The notes beneath the pieces are model-generated. The model did no database searches. It was not told where the DNA came from and worked only from the letters and a program-made list of their open reading frames with translations. This document shows, one piece after another, positions 1 to 7,517 of a DNA stretch of 64,000 nucleotides. Each line of letters begins with the position of its first letter. Position 1 is the first letter of the stretch. Source of the DNA: Mycoavidus sp. HKI. GTDB lineage: Bacteria; Pseudomonadota; Gammaproteobacteria; Burkholderiales; Burkholderiaceae. The position numbers and the translations under genes are program-made. Location of the stretch: positions 186,001-250,000 of the forward strand of contig NZ_CP076444.2 of NCBI RefSeq assembly GCF_020023735.2, given 5' to 3'.

Positions 1-711
1 ATCAACTTCGATGATGGCATTAACCTTAGAGCGTTTGACCAGGTGCATTAAATCACCGGCGAGGCCATCCGATAGGTCAAGTGCTGCATGGGCAATCCCC
101 GTCAACGCCTGGCCTAATGCAATCCGCGGTTGTGGCCATTCAAGTGCGCGTTGCAGCGCAGGCCAATCATGAGTCGTGACAGTCCATTCCTGGCGCAGTG
201 CGCCGAGTGCCAGGCGGGCATCGCCTAACACCCCTGATACCCAAATATCATCGCCAACGCAGGCTGCCGCCCGTGTGAGCGCTTGTCCATGCTTGACCTC
301 GCCAAATACAGTCAGGCAGAGATTGAGTGGGCCGGCAGTGGTATCGCCGCCAATCAGTTCGCAGTCGTATTGATCTGCGAGTGCAAATAAGCCCTCGCTA
401 AATGGCGCGAGCCATTGCGCGCGCGCCTCAGGCAGAGCTAAGGCAAGGGTAAAGGCGCGTGGCGTGGCGCCCATTGCAGCGAGATCAGACAAATTCACTG
501 CGAGCGCCTTATGACCCAGTCCGCGTGGATCTGTATCCGCAAAAAAATGGCGCCCGGCAACCAGCATATCAGTGGATACCGCTAAATGGTGATTAGGGGC
601 GAGGTTAAGCAGCGCGCAATCGTCCCCCGTGCCCAGCATAATGCTGGGTGCGTAGGGTGTTTGGCGGGGGCGCGTGAAAAAGCGCTCGATGACATCAAAT
701 TCAGTTAGCAT
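1..711 (-). CDS. thiL: Thiamine-monophosphate kinase ThiL (3' end beyond the window)
   Basis: The minus strand is open from an ATG at 711 to the window edge, giving 237 codons of the N-terminal and central part of ThiL. ThiL phosphorylates thiamine monophosphate to the cofactor thiamine diphosphate in the cytoplasm. The family signatures are clear: GTGDDCALL near the N-terminus (Mg/ATP-binding Asp pair), STDMLVAGRHF, NLSDLAAMGA, IGGDTTAG and, close to the edge, LDLSDGLAGDL. Full-length ThiL is about 330 residues, so roughly 90 are missing off the left side. It is divergent from maeB with about 77 bases between them, an arrangement familiar from Burkholderia. No frameshift is seen in the visible part. 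Confidence 0.93.
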   Translation of the reverse strand, partial: MLTEFDVIERFFTRPRQTPYAPSIMLGTGDDCALLNLAPNHHLAVSTDMLVAGRHFFADTDPRGLGHKALAVNLSDLAAMGATPRAFTLALALPEARAQWLAPFSEGLFALADQYDCELIGGDTTAGPLNLCLTVFGEVKHGQALTRAAACVGDDIWVSGVLGDARLALGALRQEWTVTTHDWPALQRALEWPQPRIALGQALTGIAHAALDLSDGLAGDLMHLVKRSKVNAIIEVD

Positions 712-788
712 GAGGAAAATGAAGAATAGCGCTAAAATGCTGGGTAAGAATCCTGACGTAGTACTTTATTACAATAATTGGCTTTTTC

Positions 789-3095
789 ATGTCGACTCCA
801 TACAACAGTAAATTGCGCGACGCCGCGCTTGATTACCACGAATTTCCTGTCCCTGGAAAAATCGCTGTCACTCCTACCAAGCAAATGCTTAACCAGCGTG
901 ATCTGGCCCTGGCCTATTCGCCAGGAGTGGCCGCTGCGTGTGAAGAAATTCAAGCAAATCCACTGAATGCTGCGCGCTTTACAGCGCGCAGTAATCTGGT
1001 TGGGGTGGTGACGAATGGTACCGCCGTATTGGGGCTAGGCGATATAGGCCCGCTGGCGGCTAAGCCCGTGATGGAAGGTAAGGCGGTTTTGTTCAAAAAA
1101 TTTGCTGGGATTGATGTTTTTGATATTGAGATCAATGAAAAAGACCCCTTAAAATTGGTTGAGGTCATCGTTGCACTTGAACCGACTTTTGGCGGTATTA
1201 ATCTTGAAGATGTAAAAGCGCCAGATTGCTTTATTGTCGAGCGCGAATGCCGTAAGCGGATGAAAATCCCGGTTTTTCATGATGATCAACACGGTACTGC
1301 GATTGTGGTCTCGGCCGCGATTATCAACGCCCTTAAAGTGGTGGACAAAAAAATCACCGAGATTAAATTGGTCACTTCTGGTGCGGGTGCGGCCGCGCTT
1401 GCTTGTTTAGACCTGCTGGTAGACCTGGGTTTGCCGCTAAAAAATATTTGGGTGACTGATCTCGCTGGCGTGGTTTACCAAGGCCGCACGGAACTTATGG
1501 ATCCAGATAAAGCCCGCTTTGTGCAAGCTACCGAAGCGCGCACGTTGGCTGAAGTAATTGTGGATGCGGATGTTTTTCTTGGTTTGTCGGCAGCGGGCGT
1601 GCTACAACAAGAAATGGTCAAGCGCATGGCGCCGCAACCATTGATTATGGCGTTGGCTAATCCTACCCCAGAAATTTTGCCGGAATTGGCGCTGGCTGTA
1701 CGCCCTGATGCTATCTTGGCAACGGGCCGTACGGATTATCCCAATCAAGTGAACAATGTTCTCTGTTTTCCATTTATTTTTCGAGGGGCGCTTGACGTTG
1801 GCGCGACCACCATCACTCGTGAAATGGAAATTGCCGCAGTCGATGCGCTGGCTGAGCTCGCTCGGCAAGAACAAAGCGATATCGTGACCAGCGCTTATGG
1901 GATTCAAGACTTATCGTTTGGAGCGCAATATCTGATTCCAAAGCCGTTCGATCCGCGCTTAATTGTAAAAATTGCCCCTGCTGTAGCTCGGGCGGCAATG
2001 GCCGCAGGCGTGGCCACCCGGCCGATCGAGGATATGGATGCTTATCAGCAGCATTTGCAGCAATTTGTATACCATAGCGGCACGATTATGAAGCCGATCT
2101 TTGCGGTTGCTCGTAGCACGGCGGCAGACAAAAAACGTATTGTATTTTGTGAGGGCGAAGAAGAACGTATTCTGCGTGCGGTGCAAATCATTGTCGACGA
2201 AAAAATTGCCTATCCTATTTTAGTTGGCCGCCCAGCCGTCATTGAGCAACGGATTGCGCGCTATGGGTTGCGCTTAGTTCCTGGGCAAGATTGCAAGATT
2301 GTGAATCCGGAATATGACGAACGTTACCGCGATTACTGGCAGACTTATTATAAAAAGATGGCGCGCAAGGGCATTACCGAGCAGCTGGCAAAAGTTGAAA
2401 TGCGCCGGCGTACGACATTAATTGGCGCCATGCTGGTGCATAAAGGCGAAGCCGACGGTATGATTTGCGGCACCATTAGCACCACTCATCGTCATTTGCA
2501 TTTCATTGATCAGGTCATCGGCAAACGCCCAGAGTGTTCAGTGTATGCGGCAATGAACGGTTTAATTTTGCCCGGCCGGCAAATTTTCTTAGTGGATACA
2601 CACGTTAATGTTGATCCAACGCCTAGCGAGTTGGCAGAAATTACCCTCATGGCGGCAGAAGAAGTATCCCGTTTTGGCATTGAACCTAAGATTGCTCTGC
2701 TTTCGCACTCTAATTTTGGCTCAAGTAATGCGCCTTCTGCTCAGAAAATGCGTGAGGTATTGGCAATTTTGCGAGAACGAGCTCCCGGGCTTGATGTGGA
2801 TGGTGAGATGCATGGCGATTGCGCGCTCGATGAGCGTTTACGCCGAGAAATTTTGCCAGATTCGACTTTTAAAGGCGAGGCAAATCTATTGGTGCTGCCA
2901 AATATCGACGCCGCCAATATTTCATACAACCTGCTCAAAACCACAGCGGGTAACAATATTGCGATTGGCCCCATTTTGCTCGGAGCAGCCAAGCCAGTTC
3001 ATATTTTAACCGAGTCGGCTACGGTGCGGCGCATTATTAATATGGCGGCGCTGGTCGTGGCCGACGTGGTCGCGGCTAGCCGTGAAATGGGTTGA
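789..3095 (+). CDS. maeB: NADP-dependent malic enzyme with phosphotransacetylase-like C-terminal domain
   Basis: 768 residues, the normal length of the hybrid MaeB class. It oxidatively decarboxylates malate to pyruvate with NADP+, linking the TCA cycle to pyruvate and NADPH supply. The N-terminal malic domain (about residues 15-180) carries [12 protein letters not shown] and the EDVKAPDCF segment with the catalytic Lys. A Rossmann domain follows with [17 protein letters not shown] near residue 195. From about residue 430 to the end is a phosphate acetyl/butyryl-transferase-like domain ([15 protein letters not shown]), which is regulatory rather than catalytic in known MaeB proteins. The ATG at 789 fits the family start. 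It is followed by a possible terminator and a 278-base non-coding gap. Confidence 0.96.
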   Translation: MSTPYNSKLRDAALDYHEFPVPGKIAVTPTKQMLNQRDLALAYSPGVAAACEEIQANPLNAARFTARSNLVGVVTNGTAVLGLGDIGPLAAKPVMEGKAVLFKKFAGIDVFDIEINEKDPLKLVEVIVALEPTFGGINLEDVKAPDCFIVERECRKRMKIPVFHDDQHGTAIVVSAAIINALKVVDKKITEIKLVTSGAGAAALACLDLLVDLGLPLKNIWVTDLAGVVYQGRTELMDPDKARFVQATEARTLAEVIVDADVFLGLSAAGVLQQEMVKRMAPQPLIMALANPTPEILPELALAVRPDAILATGRTDYPNQVNNVLCFPFIFRGALDVGATTITREMEIAAVDALAELARQEQSDIVTSAYGIQDLSFGAQYLIPKPFDPRLIVKIAPAVARAAMAAGVATRPIEDMDAYQQHLQQFVYHSGTIMKPIFAVARSTAADKKRIVFCEGEEERILRAVQIIVDEKIAYPILVGRPAVIEQRIARYGLRLVPGQDCKIVNPEYDERYRDYWQTYYKKMARKGITEQLAKVEMRRRTTLIGAMLVHKGEADGMICGTISTTHRHLHFIDQVIGKRPECSVYAAMNGLILPGRQIFLVDTHVNVDPTPSELAEITLMAAEEVSRFGIEPKIALLSHSNFGSSNAPSAQKMREVLAILRERAPGLDVDGEMHGDCALDERLRREILPDSTFKGEANLLVLPNIDAANISYNLLKTTAGNNIAIGPILLGAAKPVHILTESATVRRIINMAALVVADVVAASREMG

Positions 3096-3170
3096 TATTG
3101 ATTCCAGCTGCCAATAACGTTACTCTTATGCTTTTAACGGTAATTGGAATTACATTTCATCTGTTTTTGC

Positions 3171-3206
3171 GAAGAGTCTGAACGCCGTAAGGTAAGACTT
3201 TTTTTC
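3171..3206 (+). terminator. Possible rho-independent terminator after maeB
   Basis: AGTCT (3175-3179) pairs with AGACT (3195-3199), and the stem can be extended outward by A-T and G-T pairs into the following T-run of seven. The loop is long (about 15 bases), so this is a weak candidate. The rest of the 3096-3373 gap shows no convincing gene. Confidence 0.35.
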
Positions 3207-3373
3207 CTTTAGGAAGAAGAGGATATCAAAGGTGAAAGCTTGCTCGATGAAATGCCGACGGCGCAAAAGAGCAATCTGATACACCTGTTTTTCAGTGCTT
3301 GATGCGCATGAATTGGCAACAATTCACCGCATAAGGATGAAATCGATATTCAGCGCATAATGGAATCAATGGT

Positions 3374-3934
3374 ATGAGCGACAATTTTATGGCGCACGGC
3401 ACGCATGCCGTGAGCGGCTTGTCCAGGCGCGACGCTAACCCCTTTCAATATATTTTGTCGAGCAGCAAGGGTGTCGCTTGTAGCGAACCCCTGTCTGATA
3501 AGGTCAATATGAGCCTTTTTAAGAATGTGCGCCCTAACATTGTGCAGTCAATTCGCGCATTCCGGGTGCTTGAGCTAGCGCGCGAAGCAGGGCAGCTTGG
3601 CCAGCATTTTTTGTACGCATTCTGTGCGGATGCTCAAACCAAAGCAGAGGTGCTGAGTACGATCACCACCTCATTTTTGCTGCCTAGGCAAGAGGGTAAA
3701 AATTATGACGCGCTGTATGACAATTTGACGGAATTAATTTATAAAGCTGGGCCGCAACCGGGCTTTGTGATTGTGCTCGAAGGCCTACCCGCGACGCAAA
3801 AATTTGACAAAGAAGCGCGTGAGACGCTGCTTGATGTATTTCGCGAAGCAACAGAATTTTGGGCTAAATGCGGTGTTGATTTTCGGGTCTTTTTCTCATT
3901 CGCTTTATCATCAGCCGCCCCAGCGTATAGCTAA
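3374..3934 (+). CDS. Barstar-family protein (barnase-inhibitor fold)
   Basis: 186 residues. The C-terminal two thirds match the barstar family: a conserved GQHFLYAFCADAQTKAEVL segment, then the hallmark GKNYDALYDNLTEL followed by GFVIVLEGLP. Classical barstar inhibits the RNase barnase by filling its active site. The Burkholderia relatives at this locus (between maeB and rsmE) are chromosomal and have no RNase partner next to them, and none is seen here, so the function is not settled. The first 45 residues are poorly conserved. An internal Met at residue 46 (MSLFKNVRPNIV) is a possible alternative start. The 3' end overlaps convergent rsmE by 24 bases. Confidence 0.85.
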   Translation: MSDNFMAHGTHAVSGLSRRDANPFQYILSSSKGVACSEPLSDKVNMSLFKNVRPNIVQSIRAFRVLELAREAGQLGQHFLYAFCADAQTKAEVLSTITTSFLLPRQEGKNYDALYDNLTELIYKAGPQPGFVIVLEGLPATQKFDKEARETLLDVFREATEFWAKCGVDFRVFFSFALSSAAPAYS

Positions 3935-4687
3935 ACCGGCCAATGCAGCAATGCCGGCTGTTTCGGTCCGTAGGATACGAGGCCCTAGAGAGAGTTCAAA
4001 AAAACCATAGGCGGTTGCTGCCTGTTCTTCCGCTGCAGTGAGGCCGCCTTCGGGACCGATAAGGAGAGTCACGGGTTCGGCAGGAGGCGTGACGGGCAGC
4101 GTCTGAAAGCCGCGCGTGGCGCGCGGTGATAGCATAAATCGGGTCGAATGATTGGCTGGCGCGGTTTGGGGCAATGTGCTGAGCCAGGTGGTGAAATCAA
4201 TCGGCGCATCAACGACGGGCAGTTGGTTGCGGCCGCATTGCTCGCAGGCGGCGCGCACTAAGGCTTGCCAGTGGTGATGACGACGCACGGCTCGTTCGCC
4301 AGCTAGCCGCACCACGCTTTTTGATGTAGTGATGGGCGCGATTCGGTGCACGCCCAATTCAACCGCTTTTTCAATCAGCCAATCCATTTTGTCGCCACTT
4401 GCAATCCCTTGCGCGAGCGTTAGCTGATAGGGCGGCTCTGTATTACGCAGAGCGCAGGTGTCGTGTGCGACTACTTGCGCGAGTAGCTGCTTTTTGTCGA
4501 TAGTCAACACCGTGGCGTTAAATTCTCCGCCCATGCCATTGAATAAAATAATTGGGTCGCCTGCGGTTAAGCGTAAGACACGCATATGCAGAGCGACATC
4601 GTTTGGCAAGGTGATTGATTCGCCAGCGATAAGCGGCATTGATACAAAGAAGCGAGGAACAGGCATGAGAGATCCAGTATTGTGCAC
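3911..4687 (-). CDS. rsmE: 16S rRNA (uracil1498-N3)-methyltransferase RsmE
   Basis: 258 residues, close to the usual 240-250. RsmE methylates N3 of U1498 in the 16S rRNA of the 30S subunit using S-adenosylmethionine. The N-terminal PUA-like domain (MPVPRFFVSMPLIAGESITL) is followed by a SPOUT fold with IAPITTSKSVVR near the middle and the knot signature LLIGPEGGLTAAEEQAA, then LGPRILRTETA at the C-terminus. All are diagnostic. It is transcribed away from the DUF1841 gene side and tail-to-tail with the barstar gene. The ATG at 4687 gives a few extra residues before the conserved MPVPRFF; starting at that Met is an alternative. Confidence 0.95.
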   Translation of the reverse strand: MHNTGSLMPVPRFFVSMPLIAGESITLPNDVALHMRVLRLTAGDPIILFNGMGGEFNATVLTIDKKQLLAQVVAHDTCALRNTEPPYQLTLAQGIASGDKMDWLIEKAVELGVHRIAPITTSKSVVRLAGERAVRRHHHWQALVRAACEQCGRNQLPVVDAPIDFTTWLSTLPQTAPANHSTRFMLSPRATRGFQTLPVTPPAEPVTLLIGPEGGLTAAEEQAATAYGFFELSLGPRILRTETAGIAALAGLAIRWGG

Positions 4688-4710
4688 TCGTGAGAGGAGG
4701 TCAAGCGTTT

Positions 4711-5136
4711 TTATGAGGCTCGCTGTTTAATACATGCAAGATAGGCGGCTGAATCTAGCGGCGTCTGGTTACGTTGTGCTTGCCATAATGTTTCACCGAG
4801 GCATTCCATAATCATATGGTGAGCTGCATGGCTTGTCCCCAATTTGGCGGCAAGCCGCTCATGCGCTGCGCGAATACCTGGAGGCTGATTGATCGATACC
4901 TGTTCGCTGATGGCGAGGTGCATCGATAAATGCAAAAATGGATTGGTTTGGCCTTGCTCTGGCAGATACACTTGTTCTTGTGCGTCAGGAGTCGAAAGCA
5001 GTTCATGATACTCTGGATGCTCGCTGATCCAGCTTGCTGCGATATTTTCGAGAGGCGTGAGGATGGCGCCTGCCTGCTGCTTGCGCCAGGTTTCGCAAAA
5101 AAATTGTCGGACTTCTTGTTGACTCGGATTAAACAT
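4711..5136 (-). CDS. DUF1841 family protein
   Basis: 141 residues starting MFNPSQQEVRQFFCETW, with the family pattern of the 'PLE..AA.WI..HPEYH' region and the His-rich LHLSMHLAISEQVSINQPPGIRAAHERLA. It ends AAHHMIMECLGETLWQAQRNQ. This family is conserved in beta- and gammaproteobacteria and has no assigned function. The clustered His residues suggest metal binding, but that is inference. It lies in the same direction as nth/rsxB and rsmE, 23 bases upstream of rsmE and 26 bases downstream of nth, so the four probably form one transcription unit. Confidence 0.85.
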   Translation of the reverse strand: MFNPSQQEVRQFFCETWRKQQAGAILTPLENIAASWISEHPEYHELLSTPDAQEQVYLPEQGQTNPFLHLSMHLAISEQVSINQPPGIRAAHERLAAKLGTSHAAHHMIMECLGETLWQAQRNQTPLDSAAYLACIKQRAS

Positions 5137-5162
5137 TGGCCTGTTCTATTCTGCTATGGAAA

Positions 5163-5870
5163 TCAATTTCGATTCTTGGTGACTAACTTTAACTTTACTC
5201 GAGGTTGCCGAGTTGGGGTCTTAAGTCCTAGATCCGGTGCGGGGGTTTTAGCTTTAAACTCGCATAGGGGTTCAATTACGCAATGCCAACATTCGGGACG
5301 ACGGGCTTTGCAGACATAACGGCCGTGCAAGATCAACCAATGATGAGCATCGTGCCGAAACTCTTTAGGCGTATATTTCTCGAGCGCCGCTTCAACGACC
5401 CGTACATCTTTGCCTGGTGCTAAGCCAGTACGGTTTGCCACCCGAAAAATATGCGTATCAACCGCAATCGTTGGCTGGCCAAAAGCCGTATTTAAAACCA
5501 CATTTGCAGTTTTTCGACCAACGCCAGGCAGCGATTCAAGCGCATCCCGATCGGCGGGAACCGTGCCAGAATAATGTTCAAGCAGCATTTTACAAGTTGT
5601 GATGAGGTTTTTTGCTTTGGTACGAAAAAGACCGATGGTCTTTATATAGTCGATCACACCTGCCTCGCCAAGTTCCAGTAAGGTTTGTGGTGTATTGGCA
5701 ACCTTAAACAGATGGCGGGTCGCTTTATTGACGGAAATATCCGTTGCCTGCGCAGAGAGCATAACTGCAATCAATAGTTCAAACGGTGTTTTATATTCAA
5801 GCTCAGTCGTCGGGTGCGGGTTCAGACTTTGCAGCGTCTCATATATTGCCCGGCGTTTGGTCACATTCAT
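5163..5870 (-). CDS. nth: Endonuclease III (DNA glycosylase/AP lyase)
   Basis: Base-excision repair enzyme that removes oxidised pyrimidines and nicks at the abasic site. The start is set at the ATG at 5870 (MNVTKRRAIYETL), which gives 235 residues and matches the family. The longer open frame to 6047 would run into rsxB and adds a basic tail not found in Nth. The helix-hairpin-helix SLPGVGRKTANVVLN carries the catalytic Lys, and the following FGQPTIAVDTHIFRV has the catalytic Asp. Four Cys near the C-terminus (CKARRPECWHCVIEPLCEF) form the [4Fe-4S] loop. It starts 8 bases after the rsxB stop, so the two are likely co-translated. This nth-rsxB pairing is common in Burkholderiales. Confidence 0.95.
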   Translation of the reverse strand: MNVTKRRAIYETLQSLNPHPTTELEYKTPFELLIAVMLSAQATDISVNKATRHLFKVANTPQTLLELGEAGVIDYIKTIGLFRTKAKNLITTCKMLLEHYSGTVPADRDALESLPGVGRKTANVVLNTAFGQPTIAVDTHIFRVANRTGLAPGKDVRVVEAALEKYTPKEFRHDAHHWLILHGRYVCKARRPECWHCVIEPLCEFKAKTPAPDLGLKTPTRQPRVKLKLVTKNRN

Positions 5871-5877
5871 AAATTTT

Positions 5878-6681
5878 TCACCGATTTTTTTGCTTGTTAT
5901 TCGAGGCCTCTTGGGGCCGGGCAGGGGTAGCAGGCTCGGTATTCTTTGGGCGAGTTTCTTGGATAGCCAATGTTTCCTTTTTTTGGCGTGCGCGCTCAAG
6001 TGCGGCTTGGATGATGGCGCGTTTCTTGGCAGCAGAGTCTTCGGCATTGTCCGCGCTGTGCGCAGATCCTGCCTGTGCTGGTTGACTGGTTAAATGGGCA
6101 GCAGCTTGGCGGGCGCTGATTCGTGTTTCGGTCTGGGCCTGTTCACGAGCTTTTCGAGCCTGTCGTAAATGATGGTGTGCGCGTGCTGCATCGGCGGCTT
6201 TCTGTGGCCACGCGCGCCAGCCGGTAGCGGTTCCCGTGATCGGCTGCATTGAAATGCAATCAACTGGGCAGGGGGCAACACATAGGTCGCAGCCAGTACA
6301 TAACGAAGTCACCACCGTATGCATTTGTTTGGGGGCTCCAATAATGGCATCGACAGGACAAGCCTGGATGCAGAGCGTGCAGCCGATACACAGGTTTTCA
6401 TCAATGATGGCCAACGGGCGAGGTCGTTCGGCGCCGTTGGCTGGATTTAACGGAATCACGGGCTTGCCTAATAATGAGGCAAGTCGTTGCACGCCTTCTA
6501 AGCCACCTGGCGGACATTGATTGTAATTTGCAGCGCCGTGTGCAATGGCTTCCGCATAAGGGCGGCAGCCTGCATAGCCGCATTTGGTGCACTGGGTTTG
6601 CGGCAGTAGATCTTCGATCGAATCGGCAAGGGTTTTGGAATAGACCACGGAAAAAAGTGAGCGAAAAAAATAATGATACAA
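5878..6681 (-). CDS. rsxB: RnfB/RsxB-type iron-sulfur protein
   Basis: Cytoplasmic-face [4Fe-4S] electron carrier of the RnfB/RsxB family. The N-terminal domain has the four-Cys motif [16 protein letters not shown]...CPPGG. Two ferredoxin clusters follow: [16 protein letters not shown] and [16 protein letters not shown]. The last third is an Ala/Gln/Arg-rich low-complexity tail. The frame opens with TTG at 6681. A GTG at 6648 (V-Y-S-K-T-L-A-D) lies closer to the usual family start and may be the true one; neither has a clear Shine-Dalgarno. No other rnf/rsx subunits occur in the window, as in other Burkholderiales where rsxB sits alone next to nth. Confidence 0.9.
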   Translation of the reverse strand: MYHYFFRSLFSVVYSKTLADSIEDLLPQTQCTKCGYAGCRPYAEAIAHGAANYNQCPPGGLEGVQRLASLLGKPVIPLNPANGAERPRPLAIIDENLCIGCTLCIQACPVDAIIGAPKQMHTVVTSLCTGCDLCVAPCPVDCISMQPITGTATGWRAWPQKAADAARAHHHLRQARKAREQAQTETRISARQAAAHLTSQPAQAGSAHSADNAEDSAAKKRAIIQAALERARQKKETLAIQETRPKNTEPATPARPQEASNNKQKNR

Positions 6682-6854
6682 GGTATCAGCTTTGTGATTG
6701 AACTCAACTTAATATTTTATCTTGGATTTTTTGTCGTGGGGGTTTTGTAAGCTAGCGTGAATTCTGGGGTTTGAGGCTTCCTCTCGCTTAACCCTTTTAC
6801 TCCTTCTATTAACATATCCTGCACTGTCAGTTTAGTATACCAGGCTCACCTGAA

Positions 6855-6958
6855 CTTCATCATCCGCTCTGCGCGTCTCGCAGACGCTTGTCTGGTCATG
6901 ACTGCCCGAAGCGATCTGCGAACCGCTCGGCGAATACTCCACTACTCAGTGGTGTGCT
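6855..6958 (-). pseudogene. Fossil WD40 repeat unit
   Basis: Read on the minus strand this stretch encodes V-E-Y-S-P-S-G-S-Q-I-A-S-G-S-H-D and then, after a small deletion that breaks the frame, DNA nearly identical to the blade that reads RLWDAQSG in the WD40 genes at 10579 and 13822. It is a stranded piece of the same repeat family with no start, no usable frame and in opposite orientation. The rest of the gap 6682-7182 holds only the lanthipeptide promoter and short hairpins, and I see no other gene in it. Confidence 0.7.
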
Positions 6959-7061
6959 ACGCCAAGACGCACAAAAATTGCTACAACGGTAATTTGGATA
7001 AATTCCGCCGGTTTGGGCTTTTAGCCCCTAAGTGCAAAGTCGAATTGGTTGAAGATAGTCC

Positions 7062-7090
7062 TTGAAAAAATTGAATTCTTGATCTATAAA
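7062..7090 (+). promoter_or_regulatory. Sigma-70 type promoter for the lanthipeptide precursor
   Basis: TTGAAA at 7062-7067 and TATAAA at 7085-7090 with exactly 17 bases between them. Each box is one base off consensus. Transcription would begin near 7097 and leave a leader of about 85 bases before the precursor start at 7183. Confidence 0.6.
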
Positions 7091-7182
7091 TCCAAAATTG
7101 GTTGGGGGATATGTTTTTGAGGTTAATCTCTGACTAATGCCGTAGTTCTATTCCGTAGTTCTATTCTTATGAAAGGGGAAAA

Positions 7183-7323
7183 ATGATGCAACGCATTCTT
7201 GAACTTCAAGGGTTGTTGGATAACGCTACTGAGGAGAATATTGTAATCGGTGGCGGCGCACTTTTGGCAGAAGCAGGAGCTGCTGGCATAGGCTCAGAGA
7301 TAAGTCTTCTATTGTGCGACTAA
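7183..7323 (+). CDS. Class III lanthipeptide precursor peptide (LanA)
   Basis: A 46-codon gene with tandem ATG codons (7183 and 7186) behind a strong Shine-Dalgarno (AAAGGGGAA). Residues 4-12 (RILELQGLL) match the class III leader motif (I/L-x-L-Q) recognised by LanKC enzymes. A Gly-Gly-Gly at 23-25 could mark a leader boundary. The C-terminus GSEISLLLCD contains S38-x-x-S41-x-x-x-C45, the Ser-x2-Ser-x3-Cys pattern that class III enzymes turn into labionin or lanthionine, and S-L-L-L-C is the same string as in the RamS/SapB core. The class III LanKC gene lies 194 bases downstream on the same strand. I infer a product with one ring and a single trailing Asp. It is not in ordinary ORF calls because of its length. 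Confidence 0.85.
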   Translation: MMQRILELQGLLDNATEENIVIGGGALLAEAGAAGIGSEISLLLCD

Positions 7324-7360
7324 ATCCGTCTTTCCTTTGTTTTTTCTAAGTTAATTGCGT

Positions 7361-7429
7361 GGCCGGTTTGGTGGATAAGAGCTATGCCATCATACAAGGG
7401 GGAATGTCTATTACCTACCGAAACCGGCC
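7361..7429 (+). promoter_or_regulatory. Long hairpin between lanthipeptide precursor and LanKC gene
   Basis: GGCCGGTTTGGTGGATAA (7361-7378) can pair with TTACCTACCGAAACCGGCC (7411-7429), nearly perfectly over the first nine bases and with small bulges beyond. The loop is about 32 bases. No T-run follows, so it is more likely an mRNA processing, stabilising or partial attenuation element than a full terminator. This would suit making much precursor and little enzyme. Confidence 0.5.
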
Positions 7430-7517
7430 TGCATATGCACTGTTACTAAGCATTGGGCGGTTAAAAACAATCATGAAAGCTTGACAAAATTTCTATTCAA
7501 TACGGAGGATAGGGCGT

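Noticed and set aside
5871..6047. N-terminal extension of nth in the longest open frame
   Set aside because: It overlaps rsxB coding sequence and has a basic tail not found in endonuclease III; the ATG at 5870 fits the family.
7384..7449. A 21-codon ATG frame between the precursor and LanKC, a possible second lanthipeptide precursor
   Set aside because: It has no Shine-Dalgarno and no class III leader motif, and most of it lies within the hairpin. Its Cys residues lack the Ser-x2-Ser spacing.
7481..7509. Promoter directly before lanKC (TTGACA at 7481)
   Set aside because: No -10 box at a usable distance; the position falls on the Shine-Dalgarno.
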